Shown here piece by piece: positions 21,758 to 30,318 of a stretch of DNA of 64,000 nt. The position numbers and the translations under genes are program-made. The stretch covers positions 20,876 to 84,875 of the forward strand of contig JBCCXA010000015.1 in assembly GCA_039192515.1 (NCBI GenBank), in the 5' to 3' direction. Below the pieces are notes generated by a model. It was not told the DNA's origin. It did no database searches and saw nothing but the letters and a program-made list of their open reading frames with translations. Numbering within the stretch: position 1 is the stretch's first letter; each line of letters starts with the position of its first letter. This DNA comes from Verrucomicrobiota bacterium (GTDB taxonomy: Bacteria > Verrucomicrobiota > Verrucomicrobiia > Methylacidiphilales > JBCCWR01).

Positions 21758-22909
21758 CTAGAAGGCCCACTGCCATCCGGCAGTGGCAAACCATTCCCCT
21801 CCTAGCTGAGGTCCATCCAGGTTCTGGTAAACAGGCAGGCCTGCTTCCATGGCAATGGAATGCCCCTCCAAAAAACCTCCTGGAACCAAGAGCCTCAAGC
21901 CCCAAGACAAATCTATTCTTTCGCCCGAGCGTCGCTCCGGATCTGCAGTTGGAACTACAAGGGAAGCAGGGCGAGTATTCATCATAGGTGTAGGAACCAA
22001 AACTGCAGAATCCCTTCCAGAAATATCACCCCAAATTTTACCTCTGATGCGCATAGAGCTACTTAGCCACTCTAACCACTCGTAAGCAAGCCATCCTGTT
22101 CCATGAAATTCGTGACCTAGGGTGTAATCTTCACTATTTTCATGGGTGCGTAAAACGCCCGAAACCTGTGAACCCCAGGAGAGTTTACCATTCTGACCCA
22201 AGTAAGTAATGCCTGGCAGTAGATCTACTGATCCTGAACCCAATTGCATCGGATAAGGCAAACGCCGCTCAGTCGTCACAGTATTTCCAAGCGGTGGAGG
22301 CGCATTAGGTGTGGAATCACTCTTTGCTATAGAACCAGTTGGAACACTCAAGCCAAAATTGACATGTAGCGTTTGGTGGTTTTGATCAAAGAGCTTATAC
22401 ATCCCCCCCAGCTTCAGATCTCCAATCCCCTCCGAATGCGTATCAAAAGTAACACCATCAAATCGGATGTGTGACATGTCTTTGATTAGGTAGGGAACCA
22501 TAATGGATAGGGTTAGCTGATCGGTCACTCCTACCATACCCCCGAACACATGCATCTGAGTTTGCATGCTCGTCGGTGCAATCACGTAACGCTGGCCTGC
22601 ACCTGGGGCGGAGATAAAAGATTGTGAGCCGACTACATCGGTCCCGTCATAATTTTGTTCCATGCTCATGGTCATGTAGCGGTAGGAAAACATCCACTCA
22701 CCCTTTTCATGAATATGGGAACCCATTACCCCAATTGGAGCGAGGGCATGCTCATGTTTATGCGAATGCTCATGAGCATGATGCTCCAGTGCCTGTAATT
22801 CGTTACTTTCTGTTTCTTCAATAACAAAGTCTTCTTTAGCGCTAAGCGCTGAAAATCCTAAGCCTGCACTCAGGACGCCTAATAGTGTATAAAATCTAAT
22901 AAAGTTCAT
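21758..22909 (-). CDS. Outer-membrane beta-barrel-like protein with His-rich N-terminus
   Basis: The 383-residue protein has a signal peptide (about 1-24). A His-rich segment near residues 42-54 (HHAHEHSHKHEH) follows, then the motif PIGVMGSHIHEKGEWMFSYR and a strand-rich body ending in an aromatic C-terminal Phe (GWQWAF), typical of outer-membrane barrels. The His cluster suggests metal binding. Similar proteins in my recollection lie in metal-handling clusters, but the substrate is unknown. A repeat copy lies just upstream and the HPCKMC gene beyond it on the same strand. Confidence 0.7.
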   Translation of the reverse strand: MNFIRFYTLLGVLSAGLGFSALSAKEDFVIEETESNELQALEHHAHEHSHKHEHALAPIGVMGSHIHEKGEWMFSYRYMTMSMEQNYDGTDVVGSQSFISAPGAGQRYVIAPTSMQTQMHVFGGMVGVTDQLTLSIMVPYLIKDMSHIRFDGVTFDTHSEGIGDLKLGGMYKLFDQNHQTLHVNFGLSVPTGSIAKSDSTPNAPPPLGNTVTTERRLPYPMQLGSGSVDLLPGITYLGQNGKLSWGSQVSGVLRTHENSEDYTLGHEFHGTGWLAYEWLEWLSSSMRIRGKIWGDISGRDSAVLVPTPMMNTRPASLVVPTADPERRSGERIDLSWGLRLLVPGGFLEGHSIAMEAGLPVYQNLDGPQLGGEWFATAGWQWAF

Positions 22910-22959
22910 CTGATTATTCTGTTCTTAAATGTTTATTTAACCCAAATGATGCAAAAACA

Positions 22960-23097
22960 CTCGGAGGTATGCGCAAGATCTTCTTGCACCCCAAGAAGCA
23001 TAGTGTCCGCTACAAGCATAACCTGCATACACCTTCGCGGACTTTCTTTTCCTTGTGACTTGAGCCTTTACGCATCTCGTTCAAGTTCTATGACCTA
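22960..23097 (-). repeat. Dispersed repeat, copy B
   Basis: Read on the minus strand this shares ATAGAACTTGAACGAGATGC, GTAAAGGCTCAAG and ACTATGCTTCTTGG with the copies near 4.5 kb and 42 kb. Stops occur in its frames. It occupies about half of the 326-base gap between the beta-barrel gene and the HPCKMC gene. The rest of that gap (23098-23235) shows no gene. Confidence 0.65.
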
Positions 23098-23235
23098 ACC
23101 CGGGTTTAGTGAGTTGATAATGATTTTAGGAGAGCCTACTTGTGCTCTACCAGTAGACTGCTGTGGAAGCAAATTACTGGCAGCCGACCAGTAAATGCAC
23201 TCGGTGTGACTATAGCCTAGAGCTATCCTAGATTT

Positions 23236-23649
23236 CTAGATCAGTTCAGGGGGTGGAGATAACGGAGGTTCCGTAATTACCAAGCCTTCGCAGGTCAACA
23301 CCCGCAAGCGCTCACCTGACAACGCTAATGGTATATACGGGACATAAGATATGAATAACGCTTGAAATTTAAAGGCTTGCAAGGAGGTCACGCTTCGCTG
23401 CTCCTGATCACTATGTCTGGTTTCCTCGATTCGTTCACACATTTTACATGGGTGCTGGCCATCAAGAGTTTGATCCAGAGCCAAAGACCAAGAATTCGTT
23501 GCCTTGTAGTAGTCTGGAAGCATCTGCCCCCACGCATAGAGCTGTGCAAAATGCAAGTGAAGCTGCGTAATCTGCAAGCAAAAAACAAAGGCAAAAAGGA
23601 TATATGAGCCCCTCAAACAGTTGTTAGATCTGATCAGTGTAATCACCAT
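23236..23649 (-). CDS. Small HPCKMC-motif protein
   Basis: The 137-residue protein has a hydrophobic N-terminal segment (about 14-32), then LDQTLDGQHPCKMCERI, placing a CxxC pair at about 69-72, and a Pro-rich end (PPLSPPPELI). Small secreted proteins with a DGxHPCxxC motif recur in Verrucomicrobiota, in my recollection next to metal-related outer-membrane proteins. The nearby His-rich barrel fits that pattern. The role is unknown; metal or redox handling is a guess. Confidence 0.55.
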   Translation of the reverse strand: MVITLIRSNNCLRGSYILFAFVFCLQITQLHLHFAQLYAWGQMLPDYYKATNSWSLALDQTLDGQHPCKMCERIEETRHSDQEQRSVTSLQAFKFQALFISYVPYIPLALSGERLRVLTCEGLVITEPPLSPPPELI

Positions 23650-23737
23650 AATCCTAGTAAATCCTAATCTTAAAATGCTCTCCTAAGCAATTTAATTCTT
23701 CTCACCAAAAAAAATACGGATTTAAGTTCAAATTAGG

Positions 23738-23769
23738 TTGACCCAAACGGTCTTTTAAGGTTCTATACA
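23738..23769 (+). promoter_or_regulatory. Possible promoter of the rplY operon
   Basis: TTGACC (23738-23743) resembles a -35 box and TATACA (23764-23769) a -10 box. They lie about 30 bases before the rplY start, which has its own AGGAG ribosome binding site. The 20-base spacing is longer than ideal; TTCTAT at 23761 would give 17. Tentative. Confidence 0.35.
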
Positions 23770-23798
23770 CGGTTCCCGTCACAATTTAGGAGTACAAA

Positions 23799-24407
23799 AT
23801 GGCAGAGACACTAACACTGAAAGCAAAGCCCAGAACACAGATTGGGCGTAGTTCCGTAAAGAAGGTTCGCGGAGAGGGCCAAATACCCGCAGTACTGTAT
23901 GGCAAGACCGAACCTAAAGCGATTCAACTAAATACTCATGAGGTCATCAAGGCTTTCCAACATATTGAGAGCAAAAATTTTCTCGTCGATTTGTCTCTAG
24001 AAGACAGCAAGCAAAGTCACCTCGCCTTGGTGCAGGAAATTCAGATGGACCCTCTAAAAGACACCGTCAAGCATATTGACTTTCAAGAGGTCGACAACGA
24101 TAAAACCATTACCGCAGAAGTATCTCTACATCCAGCTGGTGAGGCAGTAGGAGTAAAATCAGGTGGTGGTCTTCTCGAGCAGATTATTCGTTCCGTTAAG
24201 GTCGAATGCTTACCTAAAGCTCTACCATCTCACGTCGAAGCCGATATTAACAATCTCGAATTAGGTGCTGCTATGAAGATTCGCGACATTACCCCTCCTG
24301 AAGGCGTAAAGATCCTTAACCAAGGCGAATTAAACTGCTTTATCATTCACTTACCTCGAAGTGCTCGTGCGGCTAGTGCCCGTGCAGCAGCTGAGGCCAA
24401 GGATTGA
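23799..24407 (+). CDS. rplY: Large ribosomal subunit protein bL25 (Ctc form)
   Basis: The 202-residue protein is the long, CTC-type bL25: an N-terminal 5S rRNA-binding domain (about 1-95, with GEGQIPAVLYG and FQEVD) and a C-terminal beta domain (about 100-185). It ends in an Ala-rich tail. It binds 5S rRNA in the central protuberance. It is the first gene of a tight rplY-pth-rpsF-ssb-rplI run, with pth 23 bases downstream. A clear AGGAG lies before the ATG. Confidence 0.94.
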   Translation: MAETLTLKAKPRTQIGRSSVKKVRGEGQIPAVLYGKTEPKAIQLNTHEVIKAFQHIESKNFLVDLSLEDSKQSHLALVQEIQMDPLKDTVKHIDFQEVDNDKTITAEVSLHPAGEAVGVKSGGGLLEQIIRSVKVECLPKALPSHVEADINNLELGAAMKIRDITPPEGVKILNQGELNCFIIHLPRSARAASARAAAEAKD

Positions 24408-24430
24408 TTGTTTTTTGAAAGGAATAGGCC

Positions 24431-25006
24431 GTGTCCGGGCATTTATCCCTGGTAGTCGGCTTGGGTAATCCAGGTTTATCTTACCGTGACACGAGACATA
24501 ATCTCGGGTTTGAGGTATTGGATAAATTAGCAGCAGAGGAACGTCTAACTTGGAAGAAAGCTAGATACACCTCAGCTCAGGTGTGTCAGATGGCTAATAG
24601 TATCTGGCTGCTTAAGCCTATGGACTATATGAATACCTCGGGACCGGTAGTAGCCAGGGCCATGCAGTGGTTCAAGATACCCGCTGAACGGGTTTTAGTC
24701 ATGGTAGATGATGTAAATCTTCCTCTTGGAAAACTACGGCTGAGAACAAAAGGTTCTGCTGGAGGACACAATGGGCTCAAGTCAATAGAACAAGCACTGA
24801 GCACATTAGAGTATCCTAGGCTCCGCGGTGGAGTGGGTCCACCTGGAGATTCTGGCAAGGACTTAAGTACCCATGTTCTAGGACAATTTGGGGCTGATGA
24901 GAAAGACATAGTAGAAAAAATGAAAGAGCAATGTGCCGAGGTGATTAAGCATTACCACCATGCTGGCCCAGAAAGTGCCATGCTCTTAGGAAACACAGAA
25001 ACATGA
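24431..25006 (+). CDS. pth: Peptidyl-tRNA hydrolase
   Basis: The 191-residue protein has the Pth hallmarks: VVGLGNPGLSYRDTRHNLGFEV with the catalytic His, LLKPMDYMNTSG, VMVDDVNLPLGKLRLR and GSAGGHNGLKSI. It releases tRNA from peptidyl-tRNAs dropped by ribosomes. The start is a GTG preceded by an AAAGGAATA site. Its stop overlaps the rpsF start by four bases (ATGA), so the two are translationally coupled. Confidence 0.95.
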   Translation: MSGHLSLVVGLGNPGLSYRDTRHNLGFEVLDKLAAEERLTWKKARYTSAQVCQMANSIWLLKPMDYMNTSGPVVARAMQWFKIPAERVLVMVDDVNLPLGKLRLRTKGSAGGHNGLKSIEQALSTLEYPRLRGGVGPPGDSGKDLSTHVLGQFGADEKDIVEKMKEQCAEVIKHYHHAGPESAMLLGNTET

Positions 25007-25338
25007 AGCAAACTTACGAAGCAACCTATATTTTGGACATTCAGTCCAAGGAAGAGATCGTCAAAGAGTATGTTGATCTCATCACCAAAGACATCAAGAG
25101 TTTAGACGGAACGGTAACCGGTACACAAAAGCTAGACAGGCGTCGTTTTGAACGTTCCGCAGGCAAGTTAGATACCGGTTATTATCTAGTTATGAACTTT
25201 GAATTAGATTCTAGCAAGATAGGAGAGTTGGAGGACAAATACCGCCTCAACAAAACGTTCTATCGCCAGTTTTACCTCAAAACAAAACCCAAAAAGCAGC
25301 CGTCCGAAAAGAAAGAAGTCGCCGAGTCTGCAGCCTAA
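25003..25338 (+). CDS. rpsF: Small ribosomal subunit protein bS6
   Basis: The 111-residue protein has the bS6 fold pattern: YEATYILD at the start, a central GTQKLDRRRFERSAGKLDTG segment, and YLVMNFELDSSKI. It binds 16S rRNA with bS18. No rpsR lies in this operon, where it commonly follows ssb. The Lys-rich tail is normal for the family. Confidence 0.92.
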   Translation: MKQTYEATYILDIQSKEEIVKEYVDLITKDIKSLDGTVTGTQKLDRRRFERSAGKLDTGYYLVMNFELDSSKIGELEDKYRLNKTFYRQFYLKTKPKKQPSEKKEVAESAA

Positions 25339-25362
25339 ACAAACAACAACCGGAGAAAAGCC

Positions 25363-25845
25363 ATGGCCTCACTCAACAAAGTCCTCTTGATGGGAAACTT
25401 AACTCGTGACCCCGAAATCAGACACACCCCTAAAGGAACAGCTGTGGGTGATTTAGCCATGGCCATCAATATGTCTTATAAGGCCCAGGATGGAACGGAT
25501 CGAGACGAGGTGTGTTATGTGGATGTTGTTGTATGGGGTCGCCAAGCAGAAACATGCCACCAATATTTGAAAAAAGGTTCTCCCCTATTCGTTGAAGGTC
25601 GCTTACAACTTGATCAATGGCAGACCCAAGAGGGCGAAAAGAAGAGCCGGCTGAGGGTTCGTGGTGAGAGAGTGCAATTTCTCAGTGGCGGCACAAGATC
25701 AAGCGGAGGCCCAAGCGAACACACCAGTTCTGCTGGGGGCTACCGTTCCGATGCGAAACCTGAACCCGGTTACAGCGGTGGTTCTAGCGCTTCGTCCTAC
25801 AATCCATCATCGGTTGCACAATCCGATGATGATATACCATTTTAA
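25363..25845 (+). CDS. ssb: Single-stranded DNA-binding protein
   Basis: Residues 1-110 form an OB fold with the opening ASLNKVLLMGNLTRDPEIRH and VDVVVWGRQAE. The rest is a Gly/Ser-rich linker, and the acidic tip DDDIPF is the docking tail for replication and repair partners. The protein coats single-stranded DNA. It sits between rpsF (24 bases upstream) and rplI (26 bases downstream), the usual operon neighbours. Confidence 0.96.
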   Translation: MASLNKVLLMGNLTRDPEIRHTPKGTAVGDLAMAINMSYKAQDGTDRDEVCYVDVVVWGRQAETCHQYLKKGSPLFVEGRLQLDQWQTQEGEKKSRLRVRGERVQFLSGGTRSSGGPSEHTSSAGGYRSDAKPEPGYSGGSSASSYNPSSVAQSDDDIPF

Positions 25846-25871
25846 AATAAGAAATTATTGGAGATATAATC

Positions 25872-26375
25872 ATGGCAATTGAATTAATCCTAAAGAAACA
25901 CATCCCAGGCTTAGGTTCTGAAGCGGACGTTGTGAAGGTCCGCCCAGGATATGCACGCAACTACCTTATTCCACGTGACTACGCAATCGTTGCAGATGGA
26001 GCCACCAAGAAGATGGTAGAAGAACTGCAAAAGCGTCGAGCAGAACGCGAGGCAGAAGAACTAAATAACGCAAATGAATTGGCAGCTAAGCTGGCTAACG
26101 TTACATTAACTTTCCAACTGGAAAGCGCCGTAAAAGGAGGCAAAGCCTTTGGCTCAGTCACTGCCAAGGATATTACAGAGCGTTTAGCTGCAATGGGTAT
26201 TGGTTTATCTAGAAAAAAAATTAAACTGAAGCAGCCACTTAAAGAAAAAGGCGAACACAAGTTAGACACAGACCTTGGCAGTGGAGTTCACGCTACCATC
26301 AAGGTAGTGCTAGATATCTCAGGGGCTGAAAGCAAAGACCCTAAAAGCAATAAAGCAGCCTCTCAAAGCAAATAG
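25872..26375 (+). CDS. rplI: Large ribosomal subunit protein bL9
   Basis: The bL9 signature is at the N-terminus (LILKKHIPGLGSEADVVKVR, then PGYARNYLIP). A long connecting helix (about 42-75) and the C-terminal domain (GKAFGSVTAKDI) follow. It binds 23S rRNA near L1. An extra Lys/Ser tail extends it to 167 residues, slightly longer than the usual 150. It is the last gene of the operon; a tRNA gene follows after about 100 bases. Confidence 0.95.
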   Translation: MAIELILKKHIPGLGSEADVVKVRPGYARNYLIPRDYAIVADGATKKMVEELQKRRAEREAEELNNANELAAKLANVTLTFQLESAVKGGKAFGSVTAKDITERLAAMGIGLSRKKIKLKQPLKEKGEHKLDTDLGSGVHATIKVVLDISGAESKDPKSNKAASQSK

Positions 26376-26477
26376 TAATGCTTAGCTGTTACAAAGGAGG
26401 ACAAGCTTGATTTGCCAGTGGAGCTTGGCTTAAATTTATATAACTGGACTATTCACAAAGTGCGGGTTAGATCCAAC

Positions 26478-26553
<76 letters not shown>

Positions 26554-26611
26554 TTACCTAGTTTACTTTCAAAATGCTTCCCAAAGTCTTAATTTTTCTT
26601 AGGCTATAAGG

Positions 26612-27682
26612 ATGCTAACGATCTCCGATCTCGCTACGGGCGATTCCTCTACAGGGGAAGAGAATTACGCATCTGTTCACGCACAGATCACGCAGTTACG
26701 CTCCGCTGTCACTCAATCCAATAAACCCTATTATGACCTGGAGCTAGCAGATGAAAATACCAAGATAAAACTTAAGATTTGGTCCGGTTCTGCAGCTTTT
26801 CACTTTTGCGAACAAAGCTTTAAAGGAGATGTTTGTGAGTTAGAGGCAAAGTTCTTCCGCAATGACTATGGGCTGAATGTGCAGGACCCACGGATGCGTC
26901 GCTTAGAAGATGAAGAGAAAATTATTTTCTTTTCCGGCTCACCCGAAAGAAGAGCCCAAATCGACGAAGATTGGTTCTATGTTTGCGAAGTCTTCGAGTC
27001 TTTGAGTGAACCTCGCTTATCCCTCATTACTGCTAATTGTCTCAAGCAATTTGAAACCAAATGGCAGCGCGCAGCTGCTGCAAGAACTTATCATCACGCC
27101 CGCCGTGGAGGGCTAATTGCGCACACGTCTCAAATGCTTCGTTGTGCCCAAGCACTGGCCCCGCTTTATCCAGAAGTTACACCTGACTTACTTTTTTCAG
27201 GTATACTTTTTCATGACATCGGTAAACTTTGGGAAAATGATTTTCCATCAGAGGGTTTTGCTGTAGAGCAAACGCGATCTGGAGAACTCCTTGGGCACAT
27301 CTCTATGGGAATAGAAATAGTCAACAAGTTATGGAGAGAAGCTGTTCAAGAGAACCCCGAAATATTTGAAGATCAAGAGATTCCTTCACCCATTCTGAGA
27401 GATCACTTATTACACTTAATTGCCAGCCACCACGGTGAATTACAATACGGCGCCCCGGTTACTCCAAAAATCCCTGAAGCATGGCTTTTACATTACATAG
27501 ACAATCTAGACGCAAAGATGGAAATGATGCGCGGCAGCTATAATCAAAAAATTGAGCTTTGTCATGAACTTTATGAAGCACAAAGACCTTTGCATGGCGT
27601 CGTTGCCAAGCCGCTAAGCCAATGGTCCCAAGCAGAAATAGAAAAGTCCTATGAGCCCTCTCAAAGCAGTCTGGTAGAATGA
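26612..27682 (+). CDS. HD-domain 3'-5' exonuclease, YhaM-like
   Basis: The 356-residue protein pairs an N-terminal OB-fold nucleic-acid-binding part (about 15-105) with an HD phosphohydrolase domain (about 160-320). Metal ligands are visible in HTSQM, LFHDIGKLWEND, LLGHISMG and IASHHGELQYG, and the segment PEAWLLHYIDNLDAKM is characteristic of YhaM/Cbf1. YhaM trims short RNAs or DNA 3' to 5'. It follows the tRNA gene and is probably transcribed alone. Confidence 0.85.
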   Translation: MLTISDLATGDSSTGEENYASVHAQITQLRSAVTQSNKPYYDLELADENTKIKLKIWSGSAAFHFCEQSFKGDVCELEAKFFRNDYGLNVQDPRMRRLEDEEKIIFFSGSPERRAQIDEDWFYVCEVFESLSEPRLSLITANCLKQFETKWQRAAAARTYHHARRGGLIAHTSQMLRCAQALAPLYPEVTPDLLFSGILFHDIGKLWENDFPSEGFAVEQTRSGELLGHISMGIEIVNKLWREAVQENPEIFEDQEIPSPILRDHLLHLIASHHGELQYGAPVTPKIPEAWLLHYIDNLDAKMEMMRGSYNQKIELCHELYEAQRPLHGVVAKPLSQWSQAEIEKSYEPSQSSLVE

Positions 27683-27754
27683 ATGGCAAGATGCTTGATT
27701 CCAAAGTTTCGTGAGATGGAGCATTAAGCGGATTTCGTACACTTTATGTCTCCT

Positions 27755-27803
27755 CATAAGTTGAACCAGATGCATAAAAGCCTGAGCTGCGAGGGAAGAG
27801 ATC
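27755..27803 (+). repeat. Dispersed repeat, partial copy E
   Basis: AAGTTGAACCAGATGCATAA followed by AAGCCTGAGC resembles the left core of the dispersed repeat seen at 4.5, 23, 30 and 42 kb. Similarity fades after about 50 bases, just before the LOG gene. It is a short and weaker match than the other copies. Confidence 0.4.
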
Positions 27804-27810
27804 CCTACTG

Positions 27811-28356
27811 ATGAAAAAAATATGTGTATATTGCGGATCGAGCAATCAAGTTGATGCTATTTATAAAGCAGAGGCTCAAAAGGTTGGGCACCTGCTGGCA
27901 GATAATGGTATTACCCTGATTTATGGGGGCGGAAATGTAGGATTGATGGGAGAGCTTGCAAGAGCCGCTTTATCGCATCAAGGTCAAGTTATTGGGATTA
28001 TTCCTCAAGCACTCATGGACATTGAACTTGGTCTAATGGAAGTCACAGAGCTGATTGTGGTAGAATCCATGCATGAACGCAAATCGAGAATGGCTGAGCT
28101 TGCAGATGGCTTCATCGTTTTGCCAGGAGGTATCGGCACCCTTGAAGAGTTCTTTGAAATCTTTACCTGGGCCCAGCTAGGATTACACGAAAAGCCCATT
28201 CGAGTTCTCAATACAAATAATTACTACGAAGACTTATTGAAGTTTCTAGACAAGATGTCGAGAGAGAAATTTCTAGGCCAAGAGCATCTAGCTAAAATAG
28301 ACATATGTCTTAGCTCTGAGAAGCTCCTCCCGCTACTCACCTTTGCTAACGAATAA
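27811..28356 (+). CDS. LOG family protein (cytokinin riboside 5'-monophosphate phosphoribohydrolase type)
   Basis: The 181-residue protein shows the LOG motifs: VYCGSS at the N-terminus, YGGGNVGLMG, SMHERKSRM, and PGGIGTLEEFFE with the catalytic Arg and Glu. LOG enzymes cleave nucleotide 5'-monophosphates to base and ribose-5-phosphate. In bacteria outside plant associations the substrate is often AMP or unknown. Its 3' end overlaps the end of convergent pal by 11 bases. Confidence 0.92.
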   Translation: MKKICVYCGSSNQVDAIYKAEAQKVGHLLADNGITLIYGGGNVGLMGELARAALSHQGQVIGIIPQALMDIELGLMEVTELIVVESMHERKSRMAELADGFIVLPGGIGTLEEFFEIFTWAQLGLHEKPIRVLNTNNYYEDLLKFLDKMSREKFLGQEHLAKIDICLSSEKLLPLLTFANE

Positions 28357-28918
28357 CTCCTATTTCCGCTCGACGATTCCTCTCCCAAGCAGCTTCGCTC
28401 TCAGCTGAGTCTGCTGGTCTTTCTTCTCCATAAGAAATAGTATTTAGTCTAGAAGAGGCAATACCCAAACCTATCAGGTAATCACGCGCCGCCAATGACC
28501 TACGCTCTCCGAGACCCAAATTATACTGGACTGTACCCCTTGAATCCGTATGTCCTGCAAGGATCACTTTCACATCGCCGTTCGCTTTAAGGTAATTCGC
28601 CACCTCTTCAAGCTTAGTCCTTTCTGAAGCTGCTATACTAAAACTATCAAAGCCGAAGTAGACTGTGTACGCTGCCAATGTTTGATAATCTGCATCTTCG
28701 GGATTTAATGAAGGATCTCTATCTGGCAGCGCAGGAACAGGGATAGTTGATAAATCCTCATAAGCTCCACCTGTGTTAACACCTGCATTGCTGTCGTAAA
28801 TACCTTCATCTGGAGGTAGTCTCTTGGTATTACTACACGACACTGACAAAAAGGCAGTGGCTAGAGCTATTACAACTTTATTGGATATAATCATTTTCTT
28901 CATTGTATTCTTATTCAT
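28346..28918 (-). CDS. pal: Peptidoglycan-associated lipoprotein
   Basis: A lipoprotein signal with the lipobox region LSVSCS (Cys at about 28) is followed by a Pro/Asp-rich linker. An OmpA-type domain (about 80-190) carries VILAGHTDSRGTVQYN and GLGERRSLAARDYLI, the peptidoglycan-binding motifs. Pal links the outer membrane to the cell wall in the Tol-Pal system. It directly follows tolB (3-base gap), completing tolQ-R-A-B-pal. Confidence 0.93.
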   Translation of the reverse strand: MNKNTMKKMIISNKVVIALATAFLSVSCSNTKRLPPDEGIYDSNAGVNTGGAYEDLSTIPVPALPDRDPSLNPEDADYQTLAAYTVYFGFDSFSIAASERTKLEEVANYLKANGDVKVILAGHTDSRGTVQYNLGLGERRSLAARDYLIGLGIASSRLNTISYGEERPADSAESEAAWERNRRAEIGVIR

Positions 28919-28921
28919 GGT

Positions 28922-30097
28922 TTATCTTGAGCAGTGGGGTTCAGAGCATTTGCTAATTGATAGTGCTATAGGCTTGGTTTTTTTTGTAACGGCATCAAGT
29001 AAATAAATTTTTCCTTTGCGCGTGTAGATCAAATGGCGCGAGTTTCTCGCCCAACTCGGAGATTCACAAAAGCCGTCGGTTGTAAGAATAGACTGGTTGC
29101 CATTTAGTGGATTTGATATACCTATTTGCATCTGTCCAGCAGTCATAATGGAGTAGGCAATACTTTTACCATCAGGCGACCAAGCAGGCTCCGTAGTGTA
29201 AGTAGAATTTGTCCTCATCCGACGCACCGATTTCGAAGATCTGTTCAAAATCATAATCTGCGGAGAACCTCGATCATCTGATGTGAAAGCAATCTCCTTA
29301 CCACTAGGCGACCAAGTAGGCGATGCTTCTGTTCCTCTAGTATTTGTTAGCCGGTTTGGAGAGCCTCCATTGGCATTGACTGTATAGAGTTCCGTATTTC
29401 CATCCTTTGATAAGGTTAAGGCCAGTTTGGCCCCATCAGGCGAAAAAGCTGGAGCAGAATTAATCCCTGGGTAAAAACTGACCGAGCGCCTTTTTTGTAA
29501 GACAAGATTAATGACCCATACATCTGGGTAACCACTCTTATAAGATGTGTATGCTATACTATCACCACTAGGTGAAAATTTCGGACCCAAACTGATAGAT
29601 TTATCAGAAGTAAGTTGGCGTATGTTATGCCCATCTATGTCCGTCATATACACTTCTTTCTTTCCAGAATGACTCGAAATAAAGGTAATACGGCTCGTGG
29701 CTATTCCAGGTTTGCCCGTAATAGCGAGAACGACTTCATCATTAAACTGATGTGCTGCGCGCCTGAGGTTATCCGTAAACCTCTGAGCAAACACTTCTTT
29801 GCCAGAAGGGTCAGTCAATCTACCGGTAATCGTATTTCCAGAGATAGAGCCTGATACTTGGTATACACCCTTTTCACTATTTACTGCTTTGAGAGAGCCA
29901 CTATTGTTTAGGTCATTTGTTAATACCGTTTTTACTAGATCTGCTTGCCCGCCCTTGATAGTTCCTACTGCGACTGGAATAGCTGAGTCTCCCTCGATAA
30001 CTAAAACGGGTTGGCCAGCGGCAAGAAATGGCATAAAGAGAGCACCCATAGCCAGAAGCGCCAGGATCATTCTCAGTGAAATAACTAGAATAGCCAT
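28922..30097 (-). CDS. tolB: Tol-Pal periplasmic beta-propeller TolB
   Basis: The mature part has an N-terminal alpha/beta domain and a C-terminal six-blade propeller with repeated SPDG/SPSG turns, for example KFSPSGDSIAYTSY, AFSPDGAKLALTL and TWSPSGKEIAFTS. TolB interacts with Pal and TolA to maintain outer-membrane integrity. The frame is open up to 30235, but a good signal peptide begins at the Met encoded at 30097 (MAILVISLRMILALLAMG). The upstream 46 codons coincide with a dispersed repeat. No strong ribosome binding site decides between the starts. Confidence 0.9.
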   Translation of the reverse strand: MAILVISLRMILALLAMGALFMPFLAAGQPVLVIEGDSAIPVAVGTIKGGQADLVKTVLTNDLNNSGSLKAVNSEKGVYQVSGSISGNTITGRLTDPSGKEVFAQRFTDNLRRAAHQFNDEVVLAITGKPGIATSRITFISSHSGKKEVYMTDIDGHNIRQLTSDKSISLGPKFSPSGDSIAYTSYKSGYPDVWVINLVLQKRRSVSFYPGINSAPAFSPDGAKLALTLSKDGNTELYTVNANGGSPNRLTNTRGTEASPTWSPSGKEIAFTSDDRGSPQIMILNRSSKSVRRMRTNSTYTTEPAWSPDGKSIAYSIMTAGQMQIGISNPLNGNQSILTTDGFCESPSWARNSRHLIYTRKGKIYLLDAVTKKTKPIALSISKCSEPHCSR

Positions 30098-30110
30098 ATT
30101 ATGCCGTAAG

Positions 30111-30238
30111 CTTCGCAAGACCTTCACAAGATCCTGGCAACAGGAAGCATATAGCCCTTCTGATGGCCTCTTCAGAAGAGAACCTTCAGTGTCTCTCTCT
30201 TTCTTTTCACTCAAACTTTTACGCACCTCACTCATTTC
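30111..30238 (-). repeat. Dispersed repeat, copy C, upstream of and in frame with tolB
   Basis: On the minus strand GAGGTGCGTAAAAGTTTGAG, CTATATGCTTCC and GTCTTGCGAAGC match the repeat copies elsewhere. Here the frame stays open and joins tolB, encoding a basic leader (VRKSLSEKKERD) ahead of the signal peptide. Whether it is translated is unclear. Confidence 0.55.
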
Positions 30239-30318
30239 CTAATGGATAATCCCGCTTAAAATTGAACATATAACTAGAAACCATGATGCATAGGACAATA
30301 AAATTGTACAGGTGAAAT

